The translations under genes were made by a program, and so were the position numbers. Positions 34,879 through 43,346 of a stretch of DNA of 64,000 nt are shown in pieces. The DNA is taken from NCBI RefSeq assembly GCF_039523435.1, contig NZ_BAAAFH010000011.1, positions 62,001 to 126,000 on the forward strand, given 5' to 3'. The notes under the pieces are model-generated. The model did not search any database. It had not been told where the DNA came from and worked only from the letters and a program-made list of their open reading frames with translations. The DNA comes from Wandonia haliotis (GTDB taxonomy: Bacteria > Bacteroidota > Bacteroidia > Flavobacteriales_D > Crocinitomicaceae). The stretch's first letter is position 1; every line of letters begins with the position of its first letter.

Positions 34879-35037
34879 ATGAAAAGGACGTTTCAACCAT
34901 CAGTAAGAAAAAGAAAGAATAAGCACGGTTTCCGTAGTAGAATGGCAACAAAGAATGGTCGTAAAGTACTTGCTGCGCGTCGTCGCAAAGGTAGAAAGAA
35001 GATTTCTGTTTCTGACGAAGGTAATCACAAGAGATAA
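34879..35037 (+). CDS. rpmH: 50S ribosomal protein L34
   Basis: A 52-residue protein too short for most gene-length cut-offs. The frame from ATG 34879 to TAA 35035 reads MKRTFQPSVRKRKNKHGFRS, then RMATKNGRKVLAARRRKGRK, then KKISVS and an acidic-basic tail ending NHKR. The order of the basic stretch and the KHGFRSRM core are diagnostic of L34. It has its own promoter and terminator, so it is a one-gene unit. Confidence 0.96.
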   Translation: MKRTFQPSVRKRKNKHGFRSRMATKNGRKVLAARRRKGRKKISVSDEGNHKR

Positions 35038-35057
35038 ATAAACTCATTATAGGTGTG

Positions 35058-35089
35058 AAAAGGGGTTTCCTGTTAGGGAACTCCTTTTT
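35058..35089 (+). terminator. Intrinsic terminator of rpmH
   Basis: AAAAGGGGTTTCC (35058-35070) pairs with GGGAACTCCTTTT (35076-35088), with two G-T wobbles, around the loop TGTTA, and is followed by T's. Confidence 0.75.
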
Positions 35090-35174
35090 GTGTTGTGTAT
35101 CATTTTTTGATTCCTGATTGACCTGTGTTTGGATGTGGGAAAAAGAGATTCTGTATAAGAAGTAGAGTAGTAAG

Positions 35175-35200
35175 AAAAAAAGGGTGCGTCTTATCGCACC
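35175..35200 (-). terminator. Intrinsic terminator overlapping the end of rsmG
   Basis: On the minus strand GGTGCG (35200-35195) pairs with CGCACC (35188-35183) around loop ATAAGA, followed by C and a 7-base T-run. The rsmG stop codon TAA (35193-35191) sits in the loop, and the last sense codons form the 5' arm. Confidence 0.85.
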
Positions 35201-35817
35201 ATTCTTACATAAACGACTTTTTTGGTTTCGAAAAACGCTTCATCGAAGAACTTGGTCAAATCGACGATTTCCATATCCTGTCGGATTCCTTTTAATTCTT
35301 CCGTCAGGTCTCCTCCTTTCAGATAAAAGATCCCGTTAGGATAAGAGTTGTTTTGCTCTTTCAGAAATTTATTATTGGTCCAGGGTAAAAAACGGGGCAT
35401 TGCTGTAACGGCTCTGCTCACGACAAAATCAAATTTTTCTTTGATATTTTCAGCGCGCTCATGAGCTGCGCGTACGTTTTTTAATTCCAATTCGGCGGCT
35501 ACTTCTTTTACGACTTTTATTTTCTTTCCTATAGAATCCACCAGAAAAAAGTGGCATTCGGGGAATAAAATAGCGAGGGGAATTCCGGGAAAACCTCCAC
35601 CGGTTCCAATGTCCAGTATTTTTGTTCCGGGTCTGAAGTTAATGACTTTGGCAATTGCCAGTGAGTGTAAAACATGACGCTCATAGAAATCATCCATATC
35701 CTTACGGCTGATTACATTAATTTGATTGTTCCAGTGTTCGTAGACCGCTTTTAATTGGGCAAGCTTTTCGTGTTGCTCGTCGCTGAGATCGGGAAAATAT
35801 TTATCAATCAACTCCAT
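35191..35817 (-). CDS. rsmG: 16S rRNA (guanine527-N7)-methyltransferase RsmG/GidB
   Basis: 208 residues. It methylates G527 of 16S rRNA. SAM-binding motif I ILDIGTGGGFPGIPLAILFP is at about residue 70; motif II-like HFFLVDSIGKKIKVVKEVA and FDFVVSRAVTAM follow. The start is the ATG at 35817, 83 bp downstream of the TIGR02757 gene. Its terminator overlaps its stop codon. Confidence 0.92.
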   Translation of the reverse strand: MELIDKYFPDLSDEQHEKLAQLKAVYEHWNNQINVISRKDMDDFYERHVLHSLAIAKVINFRPGTKILDIGTGGGFPGIPLAILFPECHFFLVDSIGKKIKVVKEVAAELELKNVRAAHERAENIKEKFDFVVSRAVTAMPRFLPWTNNKFLKEQNNSYPNGIFYLKGGDLTEELKGIRQDMEIVDLTKFFDEAFFETKKVVYVRMVR

Positions 35818-35900
35818 GCGGCAAATGTAAGCATAAGCAGGAAATGAATCGATAAAACGATCTGTATATCTGGCGAGGGAAAAATGAAATTATTCGTTCG

Positions 35901-36662
35901 TCAGTAGTTTTCAAACGCACCCAGTCCGAATAAAGCGAAGTCATAGCGTGAAGGATCTTTGGGGTCAAAAGAATCCAGAGTGGCGTGAATTTCGTCCAAA
36001 GCTTTCCAATCATTCTGTTTTCTACTCAGAATTCCTAGTTTTCGGGCAACATTTCCGGTATGTACATCCAAAGGAATTCGAAGTGAACTTTGCGGAATGG
36101 AGTTCCATATTCCAAAATCAATCCCCCGGTCATCTTTTCGTACCATCCATCTCAAAAACATATTAAGTCGTTTGGCTGCACTTCCTGACATCGGATTACT
36201 GATGTGTTTTTCTGTTCGTTGTAAATGAGGGTAGGAGAGTAATGTGGTTCTAAAGTGAAAAATATGTTCCTTTATGGATGGTGTATTGGTTACTGAAAGA
36301 AACATGGTCTCCAGAGAGGATTCTTTCGAATAGTGTTGTTTTAGTGCGGAAAAGAAAAAAAGTAAATCTTCCCGGTTAAAAGTCCGGTGTACAAATTCAA
36401 TCTTCTGCCAATCCTCTTCCGTTGTGTTTAATAAAAAATCATGTGGCGAGTTTTCCATGATTTGAACCAGTCTCTCGCCATTATTAATTATACTTCTCCG
36501 ATTTCCCCAGGCAATTGTAGCCATTAACAATCCAATGATTTCGATATCCTGCTGTTTTGAAAACCGATGGACAATCTGAATGGGGTCTGTTTGAATAAAA
36601 TCAGGACGATTGTACAAATCCGCTTTTTCGTCCAGTAATACTTTTAATTCTTTTCTATTCAT
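35901..36662 (-). CDS. TIGR02757/DUF2400 family protein
   Basis: 253 residues. Landmarks: ADLYNRPDFIQTDPIQIVHRF at the N-terminus, IIGLLMATIAWGNRRSIINNG, KRLNMFLRWMVRKDDRGIDFG and the end FDPKDPSRYDFALFGLGAFE. The MFLRWMVR and DP..DFALFGLG segments define the family. A relation to helix-hairpin-helix DNA glycosylases has been suggested, but the biochemical role is unknown. Its ATG overlaps the lolD stop (ATGA). Confidence 0.85.
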   Translation of the reverse strand: MNRKELKVLLDEKADLYNRPDFIQTDPIQIVHRFSKQQDIEIIGLLMATIAWGNRRSIINNGERLVQIMENSPHDFLLNTTEEDWQKIEFVHRTFNREDLLFFFSALKQHYSKESSLETMFLSVTNTPSIKEHIFHFRTTLLSYPHLQRTEKHISNPMSGSAAKRLNMFLRWMVRKDDRGIDFGIWNSIPQSSLRIPLDVHTGNVARKLGILSRKQNDWKALDEIHATLDSFDPKDPSRYDFALFGLGAFENY

Positions 36663-37321
36663 TTTGCAGAAATCAATTGTCCGTCCGTCATCGTTAATGA
36701 GCGGTCAGCAAGTGCTGCCAATTCGGGATTATGTGTAACAATGATAAAGGTTTGGTTAAAGTCTGAACGAAGCTTACCGAATAGATTGTGTAGTTCAGTA
36801 GCATTTCCACTGTCCAGATTTCCGGAAGGTTCGTCCGCAAAAATGATGGAAGGATGATTTATTAAAGCCCGGGCAACTGCTACACGTTGTTGTTCTCCTC
36901 CGGAAAGTTGTGAGGGTTTGTGTTGAGCGCGATCTGAGAGGCCTAAATAATCCAGAAGTTCCATTGCTCGTTTATCTACTTCTTTTTTTGATTGACCGCC
37001 ATTGATATAAGCTGGAATGGCGGCATTTTCCAAAGCTGTAAACTCAGGAAGTAATTGGTGAAACTGAAAGATGAAACCCAGTTTTTCATTTCTGAATTTA
37101 GCCAATTCATTAGAAGATAACGCAAAAGGGGAGATGCCGTCGATTGATAAAGTCCCCTGATCAGGTTTTTCCAGTGTTCCGAGAATTTGCAGGAGAGTTG
37201 TCTTTCCTGCACCGGATCTACCTACGATAGAAATAATTTCTCCCTGTTCAACTGTCAGGTTCAGGTCTCTTAGAACGGAAAGCGAACCAAAACTTTTTTG
37301 TATATCAGAAGCTATAAGCAT
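36659..37321 (-). CDS. lolD: Lipoprotein-releasing system ATP-binding protein LolD
   Basis: 220 residues, an ABC ATPase of the MacB/LolD class. Walker A GRSGAGKTT, Q-loop FIFQFHQLLPEF (typical of LolD-like ATPases), signature LSGGEQQRVAVARAL, Walker B IIFADEPSGNLD and switch VTHN. It powers extraction of outer-membrane lipoproteins from the inner membrane, which matches the many lipoproteins here. The membrane partner LolC/E is not in the window. The downstream gene overlaps its stop. Confidence 0.8.
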   Translation of the reverse strand: MLIASDIQKSFGSLSVLRDLNLTVEQGEIISIVGRSGAGKTTLLQILGTLEKPDQGTLSIDGISPFALSSNELAKFRNEKLGFIFQFHQLLPEFTALENAAIPAYINGGQSKKEVDKRAMELLDYLGLSDRAQHKPSQLSGGEQQRVAVARALINHPSIIFADEPSGNLDSGNATELHNLFGKLRSDFNQTFIIVTHNPELAALADRSLTMTDGQLISAK

Positions 37322-37383
37322 AACAGCGAAATTACTACTTTTGTGGTAATCACGGATGGCAGGTAAAAAATTAAATACTCAAA

Positions 37384-37414
37384 TTTGTTTTTATCAGTAA
37401 ATTAGCTATCTTTG
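37384..37414 (+). promoter_or_regulatory. Consensus sigma-A promoter of the rpsF operon
   Basis: TTTG (37384-37387), exactly 19 nt, then TATCTTTG (37407-37414), a perfect match to the Bacteroidetes -33/-7 consensus. The rpsF ATG follows at 37442, giving a leader of about 20 nt. This is the clearest promoter in the window. Confidence 0.82.
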
Positions 37415-37441
37415 CGCCCTTAAATTTTAATTAGTTGTATT

Positions 37442-37786
37442 ATGAATAGTTACGAAACTGTTTTCATTTTAACTCCCGTTTTGTCTGAAGATCAGGCAAA
37501 GGAAACAGTAAAGAAGTTCGAAGACTTGATTGCCGCTAATGGTGGTAAATTAGTTTCAAGTGAGGATTGGGGACTAAAGAAATTAGCATACCCTATCCAG
37601 AAAAAAACTACAGGATTCTATTTCTTGCTTGAGTTCCAGGTGGAAGGTACTGCGATCGGTAAGATCGAGACAGAATTTAAACGTGATGAGCGTGTAATGC
37701 GTTTCCTTACTGTTAGAATGGAAAAAGACCACTTGGCATGGGCTGAGAAGAGAAGAGTGAAAATGGGTAAAACCGTAGAAGCTTAA
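37442..37786 (+). CDS. rpsF: 30S ribosomal protein S6
   Basis: 114 residues. It binds 16S rRNA with S18. Landmarks: MNSYETVFILTPVLSEDQA at the N-terminus, EDWGLKKLAYPIQKKTTGFY, and FKRDERVMRFLTVRMEKD near the end. First gene of the rpsF-rpsR-rplI operon. Confidence 0.96.
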   Translation: MNSYETVFILTPVLSEDQAKETVKKFEDLIAANGGKLVSSEDWGLKKLAYPIQKKTTGFYFLLEFQVEGTAIGKIETEFKRDERVMRFLTVRMEKDHLAWAEKRRVKMGKTVEA

Positions 37787-37814
37787 TTTATTCACCTTAA
37801 AAAAACATTGAATC

Positions 37815-38075
37815 ATGGCAGATGATATCAGATATTTGACACCGATTAACATCGACATCAAAAAAGAAAAGTACTGTCGCTTTAAGAAAAGCGGAATTAA
37901 GTTTGTAGACTACAAGGATTCTAACTTCTTGTTGAAGTTTGTTAATGAGCAGGGAAAAATTCTTCCTCGTCGTGTAACAGGAACTTCGGCTAAGTACCAG
38001 AAGAAAGTGAACAAAGCTATCAAAAGAGCTCGTCACCTGGCGATTCTTCCTTACGTAGGAGATATGCTTAAGTAA
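37815..38075 (+). CDS. rpsR: 30S ribosomal protein S18
   Basis: 86 residues. KYCRFKKSGIKFVDYKD, LLKFVNEQGKILPRRVTGTS and ending RARHLAILPYVGDMLK are characteristic of S18. It carries the single Cys of the metal-free type. Second gene of the operon, 28 bp after rpsF. Confidence 0.97.
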   Translation: MADDIRYLTPINIDIKKEKYCRFKKSGIKFVDYKDSNFLLKFVNEQGKILPRRVTGTSAKYQKKVNKAIKRARHLAILPYVGDMLK

Positions 38076-38104
38076 TTTTTGTTGAATCCGAAAAATTTGA
38101 AAAG

Positions 38105-38551
38105 ATGGAATTGATACTTAAGAAAAACGTAGATAAACTTGGATACAAGGATGATGTCGTAACGGTAAAGCCAGGTTATGGACGTAACTTCCTTATTCCA
38201 CAGGGATATGCAATTTTGGCTACTCCTTCAACGCTTCGTGCGCATGAAGAAATGCTAAAGCAACGTTCCCACAAGGAAACAAAAGTTAAAGAAGAAGCTC
38301 AGGCGCTTGCTGCTAAATTGGACGGATTGACTGTTACAATTGGAGCAAAAGTTGGTGAGAATGGAAAAATATTTGGTTCTGTTAACACAATCCAATTGGC
38401 TGACGCTTTGAAGAAGATGGATATCGATATCGATAGAAAATCTTTGAAAATCAAAGATGAGCCGATTAAGGATGCAGGTACTTATGAAGCAGAAGCAAAC
38501 CTTCACAAAGAAGTGAAGCAGGTTTTCCACTTCGAAGTAGTTGGAGAATAA
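38105..38551 (+). CDS. rplI: 50S ribosomal protein L9
   Basis: 148 residues. MELILKKNVDKLGYKDDVVT and VKPGYGRNFLIPQGYAILAT form the N-terminal domain, a long linker helix follows (HEEMLKQRSHKETKVKEEAQ), and the C-terminal domain has KIFGSVNTIQLADALKK and DAGTYEAEANLHKEVKQVF. Last gene of the operon, followed by a strong terminator. Confidence 0.97.
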   Translation: MELILKKNVDKLGYKDDVVTVKPGYGRNFLIPQGYAILATPSTLRAHEEMLKQRSHKETKVKEEAQALAAKLDGLTVTIGAKVGENGKIFGSVNTIQLADALKKMDIDIDRKSLKIKDEPIKDAGTYEAEANLHKEVKQVFHFEVVGE

Positions 38552-38577
38552 GTAATAGAATATTACAAAATATAAAA

Positions 38578-38608
38578 AATCCCGGAAGTTTTCTTCCGGG
38601 ATTTTTTT
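38578..38608. terminator. Bidirectional terminator between rplI and the MFS gene
   Basis: AATCCCGGAAG (38578-38588) pairs perfectly with CTTCCGGGATT (38593-38603) around TTTT, followed by a T-run to 38608. On the minus strand the arm is followed by TTTTTTATA, so it also ends the MFS transcript (stop 38618). Confidence 0.88.
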
Positions 38609-38617
38609 GTGCTCTAT

Positions 38618-39826
38618 TTATTCTTTTCTGAAACTTACTTTATGCATATCAGGAAGAAAGTAGGCTATACTACCGATCAGTGGAAGATAGGAACAGATGT
38701 GATAGATATATGTTACAGAAGTACTATCAGCCAACCAGCCGAGTACAGCAGAACCCAGTCCCCCCATTCCGAAAGCGAAACCGTAAAATAAGCCGGATAC
38801 CATACCTATCTTTTTAGGGAGTAATTCCTGAGCATATACCAGTATAGCGGGAAAAGCCGAGGAAATGATCAACCCGATAATCACAACCAGAATAGCTGTC
38901 CATTCAAGGTTGGCATAAGGAAGAAGTAAAGTGAAGGGAGCTGCTCCCAGAACTGAAATCCAGATAACGAGCCTACGACCAAATTTGTCTCCGAAAATTC
39001 CGCCCAGTAAGGTTCCGACAGCAACAGCGATCAGAAAATAGAATAAATACACCTGTGCCTGCACTTCTGTTAAACCGAACCGATCCATTGTATAGAATTG
39101 GAAGTAACTGGTAATACTGGCTACGTAGAAATACTTTGAGAAAATAAGTACAAGTAAAACGATAATTGACCCGGTAACCCGAAGTCGGGAAAGTTCCGGT
39201 ATCAAGATGTCTTTTTTCGGACGACGACGGGCAATTCTCAAACTTTTATCATACCAGTTTCCTATAAAACCAAGAGTGATCTGCGCTAAAATGGCAAAAA
39301 TGACAAACCAGAGAAGATAGATTTGTCCTTTTGGAATAACAATCCAGGCAACCAATAGTGGTGCTAATGCTGTTCCTGCATTACCTCCAATCTGAAATAC
39401 GGATTGTGCAAAACTTCTTCGTCCTCCGGAAGCAAGAAAAGCTACGCGGGAAGATTCCGGATGGAAAATGGACGACCCTATTCCGACCAGAACAACAGAA
39501 ATTAATATCCAGTAATAACTGGGGGCATAAGCCAGAAGCACAATTCCTGTCATAGTAAACAGCATTCCGATAACCTGAGAGAAAGGTTTGGGATGTTTGT
39601 CTGTATAAGCCCCTACAACAGGCTGAAATATTGAAGCAGCTACCTGATAACAAAGTGTAATTATCCCGATCTGTGTCATGGATAAATCGAATTTTTGTTC
39701 CAGTCTGGGGTAAATTGCAGGAATTACGGCTTGTAATAAATCATTTAGTAAGTGTGCAAAACTAATTGCGATAAGTATAGCGTAAACCGGTTTTTGTTTT
39801 GTTGGATTTGCTTGTGAAACCGACAT
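38618..39826 (-). CDS. MFS transporter, fosmidomycin-resistance (Fsr)-like
   Basis: 402 residues from the ATG at 39826 (MSVSQANPTKQKPVYAILIA); the TTG five codons upstream is less likely. Twelve hydrophobic helices. The N-terminal ISFAHLLNDLLQAVIPAIYP and the motif-A-like GAYTDKHPKPFSQVIGML are typical of Fsr-type proton-driven exporters. It may export a toxic or endogenous metabolite; the substrate is unknown. It is the last gene before the rplI terminator. Confidence 0.82.
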   Translation of the reverse strand: MSVSQANPTKQKPVYAILIAISFAHLLNDLLQAVIPAIYPRLEQKFDLSMTQIGIITLCYQVAASIFQPVVGAYTDKHPKPFSQVIGMLFTMTGIVLLAYAPSYYWILISVVLVGIGSSIFHPESSRVAFLASGGRRSFAQSVFQIGGNAGTALAPLLVAWIVIPKGQIYLLWFVIFAILAQITLGFIGNWYDKSLRIARRRPKKDILIPELSRLRVTGSIIVLLVLIFSKYFYVASITSYFQFYTMDRFGLTEVQAQVYLFYFLIAVAVGTLLGGIFGDKFGRRLVIWISVLGAAPFTLLLPYANLEWTAILVVIIGLIISSAFPAILVYAQELLPKKIGMVSGLFYGFAFGMGGLGSAVLGWLADSTSVTYIYHICSYLPLIGSIAYFLPDMHKVSFRKE

Positions 39827-39926
39827 ATCTTTTTGTTGCAAAAATACCGGAAATCTCTATGCCAAGGACCAGATTACATCGTTTCATTACGAACTGTTTG
39901 AGGTATTCTCTTGCAGTAGAATGAGT

Positions 39927-39980
39927 ACCAACAGATTAGTGTAAACAATCATTTTAGTCTATCTACACGAATCTGTTGGT
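39927..39980. repeat. Long imperfect inverted repeat between fabV and the MFS gene
   Basis: ACCAACAGATT (39927-39937) pairs with AATCTGTTGGT (39970-39980). The pairing continues after one mismatch with GTGTA/TACAC (39939-39943 with 39964-39968), giving 16 paired bases around a 20-nt loop. There is no clear T-run on either side. It lies 10 bp past the fabV stop on its transcript. It might be a terminator variant, an mRNA processing structure or a small mobile repeat; I see no second copy in the window. Confidence 0.55.
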
Positions 39981-39989
39981 CGTTTTCGC

Positions 39990-41180
39990 TTATACTAATC
40001 CGTTTATGTCTATATTTTCATTGACATCTTCATTGTAATCAACTCCATCAAATCCAAAACCGAACAGGTTTAAAAAATCAGATTTGTAGCCGTTCAGATC
40101 ACCTATTTCAGGAAGCGTTGATGTGTCAGCTAATTTCCAAAGCTTAGTAATTTCATTTTGCACATCTTCTCTCATTTCCCAGTCATCTATTCTGATTCTT
40201 CCTTTAGTATCCAAAGGAATTTCATCTTTTATATACAAACGTTCCCTGAACAAACGATTTATCTGTTCAATACAACCTTCGTGAAGATCTTTTTCCTTCA
40301 TGGTTTTATATAAAAGGGAAATGTATAAAGGAATTACTGGTATGGCAGAGCTTGCCTGTGTTACCAATGCTTTGTTAACTGATATAAACGCACTGCCCTC
40401 TAAAGGTTTTAGTAAATCCTGTATTTCGAATGCAGTAGCTTCCAGATGGTCTTTCGCTTTTCCGATAGTTCCTTCGCGATAGATGGCTTTCGTAACTTGT
40501 GGACCGATGTAGGAATAGGCTAGTGTCATTGCCTGATCCGCCAGAACATCAGCATCAATAAGGGCTTGAATCCAGAGTTTCCAGTCGTCACCTCCCATTA
40601 CTTCTACTGTATTGGCAATATCTTCTTCAGAACAAGGTTCAATAGTCACATCCGAAACTATTCCGGTATGGAAATCTACTGTTTTATTGGAAAAAGTCTG
40701 ACCGATAGGCTTGAGAACAGATCGGTGCGTAATTCCTGTTTTAGGGTTTGTTTTTACCGGAGAAGCTAAACTGTAAATCACCAAATCTATTTTTCCCAGG
40801 TCTTGCTTTATGAGGTCAATCGTCTTCTTTTTGATTGCATCGGAAAAAGCATCTCCATTGATACTTTTTGCATAAATTCCGGCATTGGCAGCCTCTTTTT
40901 GAAAGGCAGCACTGTTGTACCATCCCGGAGAGGCAGTTTTTCCCGAAGAAGGTGGTTTTTCAAAGAAAACACCAATTGTAGCTGCATTAGCCCCAAAAGC
41001 ACTGGTGATTCGGGATGAAAGTCCAAAACCTGTTGATGCTCCGATAACCAGAACCTTTTTGGGACCGTCGATGATTCCTTTCTTGCGGGTATATTCAATC
41101 TGGTTCAGAACATTTTTTTCGCAACCAACAGGGTGTGAGGTTAAACAAATAAAACCTCTCATTCTCGGTTCTATAATCAT
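39990..41180 (-). CDS. fabV: Trans-2-enoyl-ACP/CoA reductase FabV
   Basis: 396 residues, normal length. FabV is an NADH-dependent enoyl reductase that finishes each fatty-acid elongation cycle and resists triclosan. The signature Y-x8-K is present as IYREGTIGKAK. Also seen: VLVIGASTGFGLSSRI for NAD binding, LVIYSLASPVKTNP and FGFGFDGVDYNEDV near the end. The first residues (MIIEPRMRGFICLTSHPVGC) match the family start. It is alone, with 225 bp upstream. Confidence 0.93.
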   Translation of the reverse strand: MIIEPRMRGFICLTSHPVGCEKNVLNQIEYTRKKGIIDGPKKVLVIGASTGFGLSSRITSAFGANAATIGVFFEKPPSSGKTASPGWYNSAAFQKEAANAGIYAKSINGDAFSDAIKKKTIDLIKQDLGKIDLVIYSLASPVKTNPKTGITHRSVLKPIGQTFSNKTVDFHTGIVSDVTIEPCSEEDIANTVEVMGGDDWKLWIQALIDADVLADQAMTLAYSYIGPQVTKAIYREGTIGKAKDHLEATAFEIQDLLKPLEGSAFISVNKALVTQASSAIPVIPLYISLLYKTMKEKDLHEGCIEQINRLFRERLYIKDEIPLDTKGRIRIDDWEMREDVQNEITKLWKLADTSTLPEIGDLNGYKSDFLNLFGFGFDGVDYNEDVNENIDINGLV

Positions 41181-41405
41181 TTCGTCAAATTTTATTTATT
41201 AATCAGGTGTTTGTATAAATATGAGCCACTTATCTAAGCTAAAGGTACATTTTTATTTTTCATTACTACAGAATCCCTTTTTGGACTCACCTTTTTAATG
41301 CGCCGTAATTTTAACAGTTTATTAATGTTTTGTGTTGATAGTGTGGTGTTTAAACGATTTCACTATCTTCACTGAATAAGAAATAGAGGTTGCAAAAATA
41401 TAAGA

Positions 41406-43277
41406 ATGGTACGATTTTTAATTCTGATTGTCATTTGTTTTTTTAGTATTGAACTGGTTTCAGGTCAATTAACTCCTACACAAACGGTTTCTATTCCCAT
41501 GAGGGATGGACAATTTTTAGCTGGGGATGTGTATATTCCGGATCATTGTTCAACCTGCCCGGTTGTATTGATTCAAACACCGTATGACAAGAGCAGTTTT
41601 GAAAATGGGTTACCTCTCGGGTATTTACAGAATGTTAATACGAGCCCTTATATATGGGTAATTGTTGACTGGCGTGGATTTTATGCTTCCTCATCAGCTG
41701 CAGTTGCTCAACCTGATAGGGGGGAAGACGGGTACGATGTAATAGAATGGATTACGCAGCAAAGTTGGTCCAACGGAAAAGTTGGGACCTGGGGACCTTC
41801 GGCTTTAGGAGTAATTCAATATCAAACAGCGCGGGAACAGCACCCTGCACATATTTGTGCTGTTCCTCTCGTTGCGGATCCACAGACGTGTTATCAGTGC
41901 TATTTTTATGGAGGAGCTTTAGAGGAATCACGTCTTGCAACAATGGATATATTAGGCTATGGTTTGTCGCCAATGGTACTGTCAAATCCTTATTATAGCA
42001 TTGCCTGGCAATATGTAGAAAACAATGGTTGGTATCCTCAGGAAATTTCTATTCCGACGTTGCAGATAGGAGGTTGGTATGACCATAATATTGACCAAAT
42101 GATGAGCTGGTACGAAGCAACGCGCAATGAAGCAGCTGTATCTGTAAGAGATAAGCAATGGTTATTGGTGGGTCCGTGGGTTCATGGAGGAACAGGAGCC
42201 GCATATGTAGGGTCTTCTGTACAGGGCGAACTAACGTATCCGGATGCAGCATTTCGGAGTGATATTATGGCACGACAGTTTTTTGAGTACCATTTGCTGA
42301 ATGATGCGAATGGTTGGGAAAACACTCCTTTAATTACGTATTATGAAACAGGTCTTGGTAGTTGGGGAGGAACAAATGCTGTTTCGATAGAAAATGAGTC
42401 GAATGGAATCCTTTATTTGAGTGATAATAATCGATTACAACACGAATTAGGAATCGGGGCTACGGGTTTTGTTTCAGATCCGGGAAATCCTTCACCTACT
42501 ATTGGTGGACAGACCTTGACGCCTTTGTTGGATCAGGGACCGTATGATCAGACATCACTTGAATCGCGAAATGATGTAGTGACTTTTTCTTCTCCTGTAC
42601 TGCAAAATAATTACACAGTTTCCGGTCGAGTGGTTGTAAAGCTATATGTTGCATCAGATCGTCCGGATGCTGATTTAGTTGTTCGTTTAGTTGATCAGTA
42701 TCCGGATGGAAGAAATATGCTGATTAATGATGGGATAAGAAGAATTCGCTTCAGAAATGGGTATAGCGAGTCGGATGAAGCATTTATGCAACCCGGAGAG
42801 ATTTATGAAGTGGAAGTAGAATTACCTTTTGTGAATTATACATGGAATAATGGACACCAAATAAAAATTCTGGTCAGCGGGAATAGCTCGCCACGCTGGG
42901 ATGTGAATTTACAGGACGGCGGGGAGATGTACACCGGGAATCCGGGAGTTTCCGGAACATTGATTATTCATCATGACGAAGGTTCGCCTTCTCGGGTCAT
43001 GTTACCCGGAGAAGCTTCTCCATTACTTCTTCCTGAAAATAATGCAGAACATTTGCTGCGTGTTTATCCGAATCCGGTAGAGGACAAACTTTATTGGGTA
43101 TCTAATGAGCAGACAGTGGAAGAGATTGCTGTTTTTGCTGTAAGCGGGAGAATGCTTCGGAGAATAGCTCCTGAGCAGTCAAATACCATTAGTTTTACAG
43201 AGTTTCCCTCTGGGATTTATTTGGTACAATTTAGAACGGCAGAAGGTATCTATACACATAAAGTTACCAGGAAATAA
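41406..43277 (+). CDS. CocE/NonD family (S15-type) hydrolase with T9SS sorting domain
   Basis: 623 residues with a signal peptide (ending ELVSGQ). The S15/CocE hydrolase covers about 25-550: VSIPMRDGQFLAGDVYIPD, the nucleophile region WGPSALGVIQYQTA, LQIGGWYDHNID and LVGPWVHGG, with the C-terminal jelly-roll domain (VSGRVVVKLYVASDRPDADL). The last ~80 residues form a T9SS type A sorting domain (YPNPVEDKLYW to GIYTHKVTRK), so it is exported across the outer membrane. It may be an X-Pro peptidase or an ester hydrolase. It stands alone. Confidence 0.85.
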   Translation: MVRFLILIVICFFSIELVSGQLTPTQTVSIPMRDGQFLAGDVYIPDHCSTCPVVLIQTPYDKSSFENGLPLGYLQNVNTSPYIWVIVDWRGFYASSSAAVAQPDRGEDGYDVIEWITQQSWSNGKVGTWGPSALGVIQYQTAREQHPAHICAVPLVADPQTCYQCYFYGGALEESRLATMDILGYGLSPMVLSNPYYSIAWQYVENNGWYPQEISIPTLQIGGWYDHNIDQMMSWYEATRNEAAVSVRDKQWLLVGPWVHGGTGAAYVGSSVQGELTYPDAAFRSDIMARQFFEYHLLNDANGWENTPLITYYETGLGSWGGTNAVSIENESNGILYLSDNNRLQHELGIGATGFVSDPGNPSPTIGGQTLTPLLDQGPYDQTSLESRNDVVTFSSPVLQNNYTVSGRVVVKLYVASDRPDADLVVRLVDQYPDGRNMLINDGIRRIRFRNGYSESDEAFMQPGEIYEVEVELPFVNYTWNNGHQIKILVSGNSSPRWDVNLQDGGEMYTGNPGVSGTLIIHHDEGSPSRVMLPGEASPLLLPENNAEHLLRVYPNPVEDKLYWVSNEQTVEEIAVFAVSGRMLRRIAPEQSNTISFTEFPSGIYLVQFRTAEGIYTHKVTRK

Positions 43278-43346
43278 TAGAAAACAGCTCTTACAGGGTT
43301 TGTAGGGAGAGCGAATATTATTTGTATTTTCGGAGCAAAAAACGGC

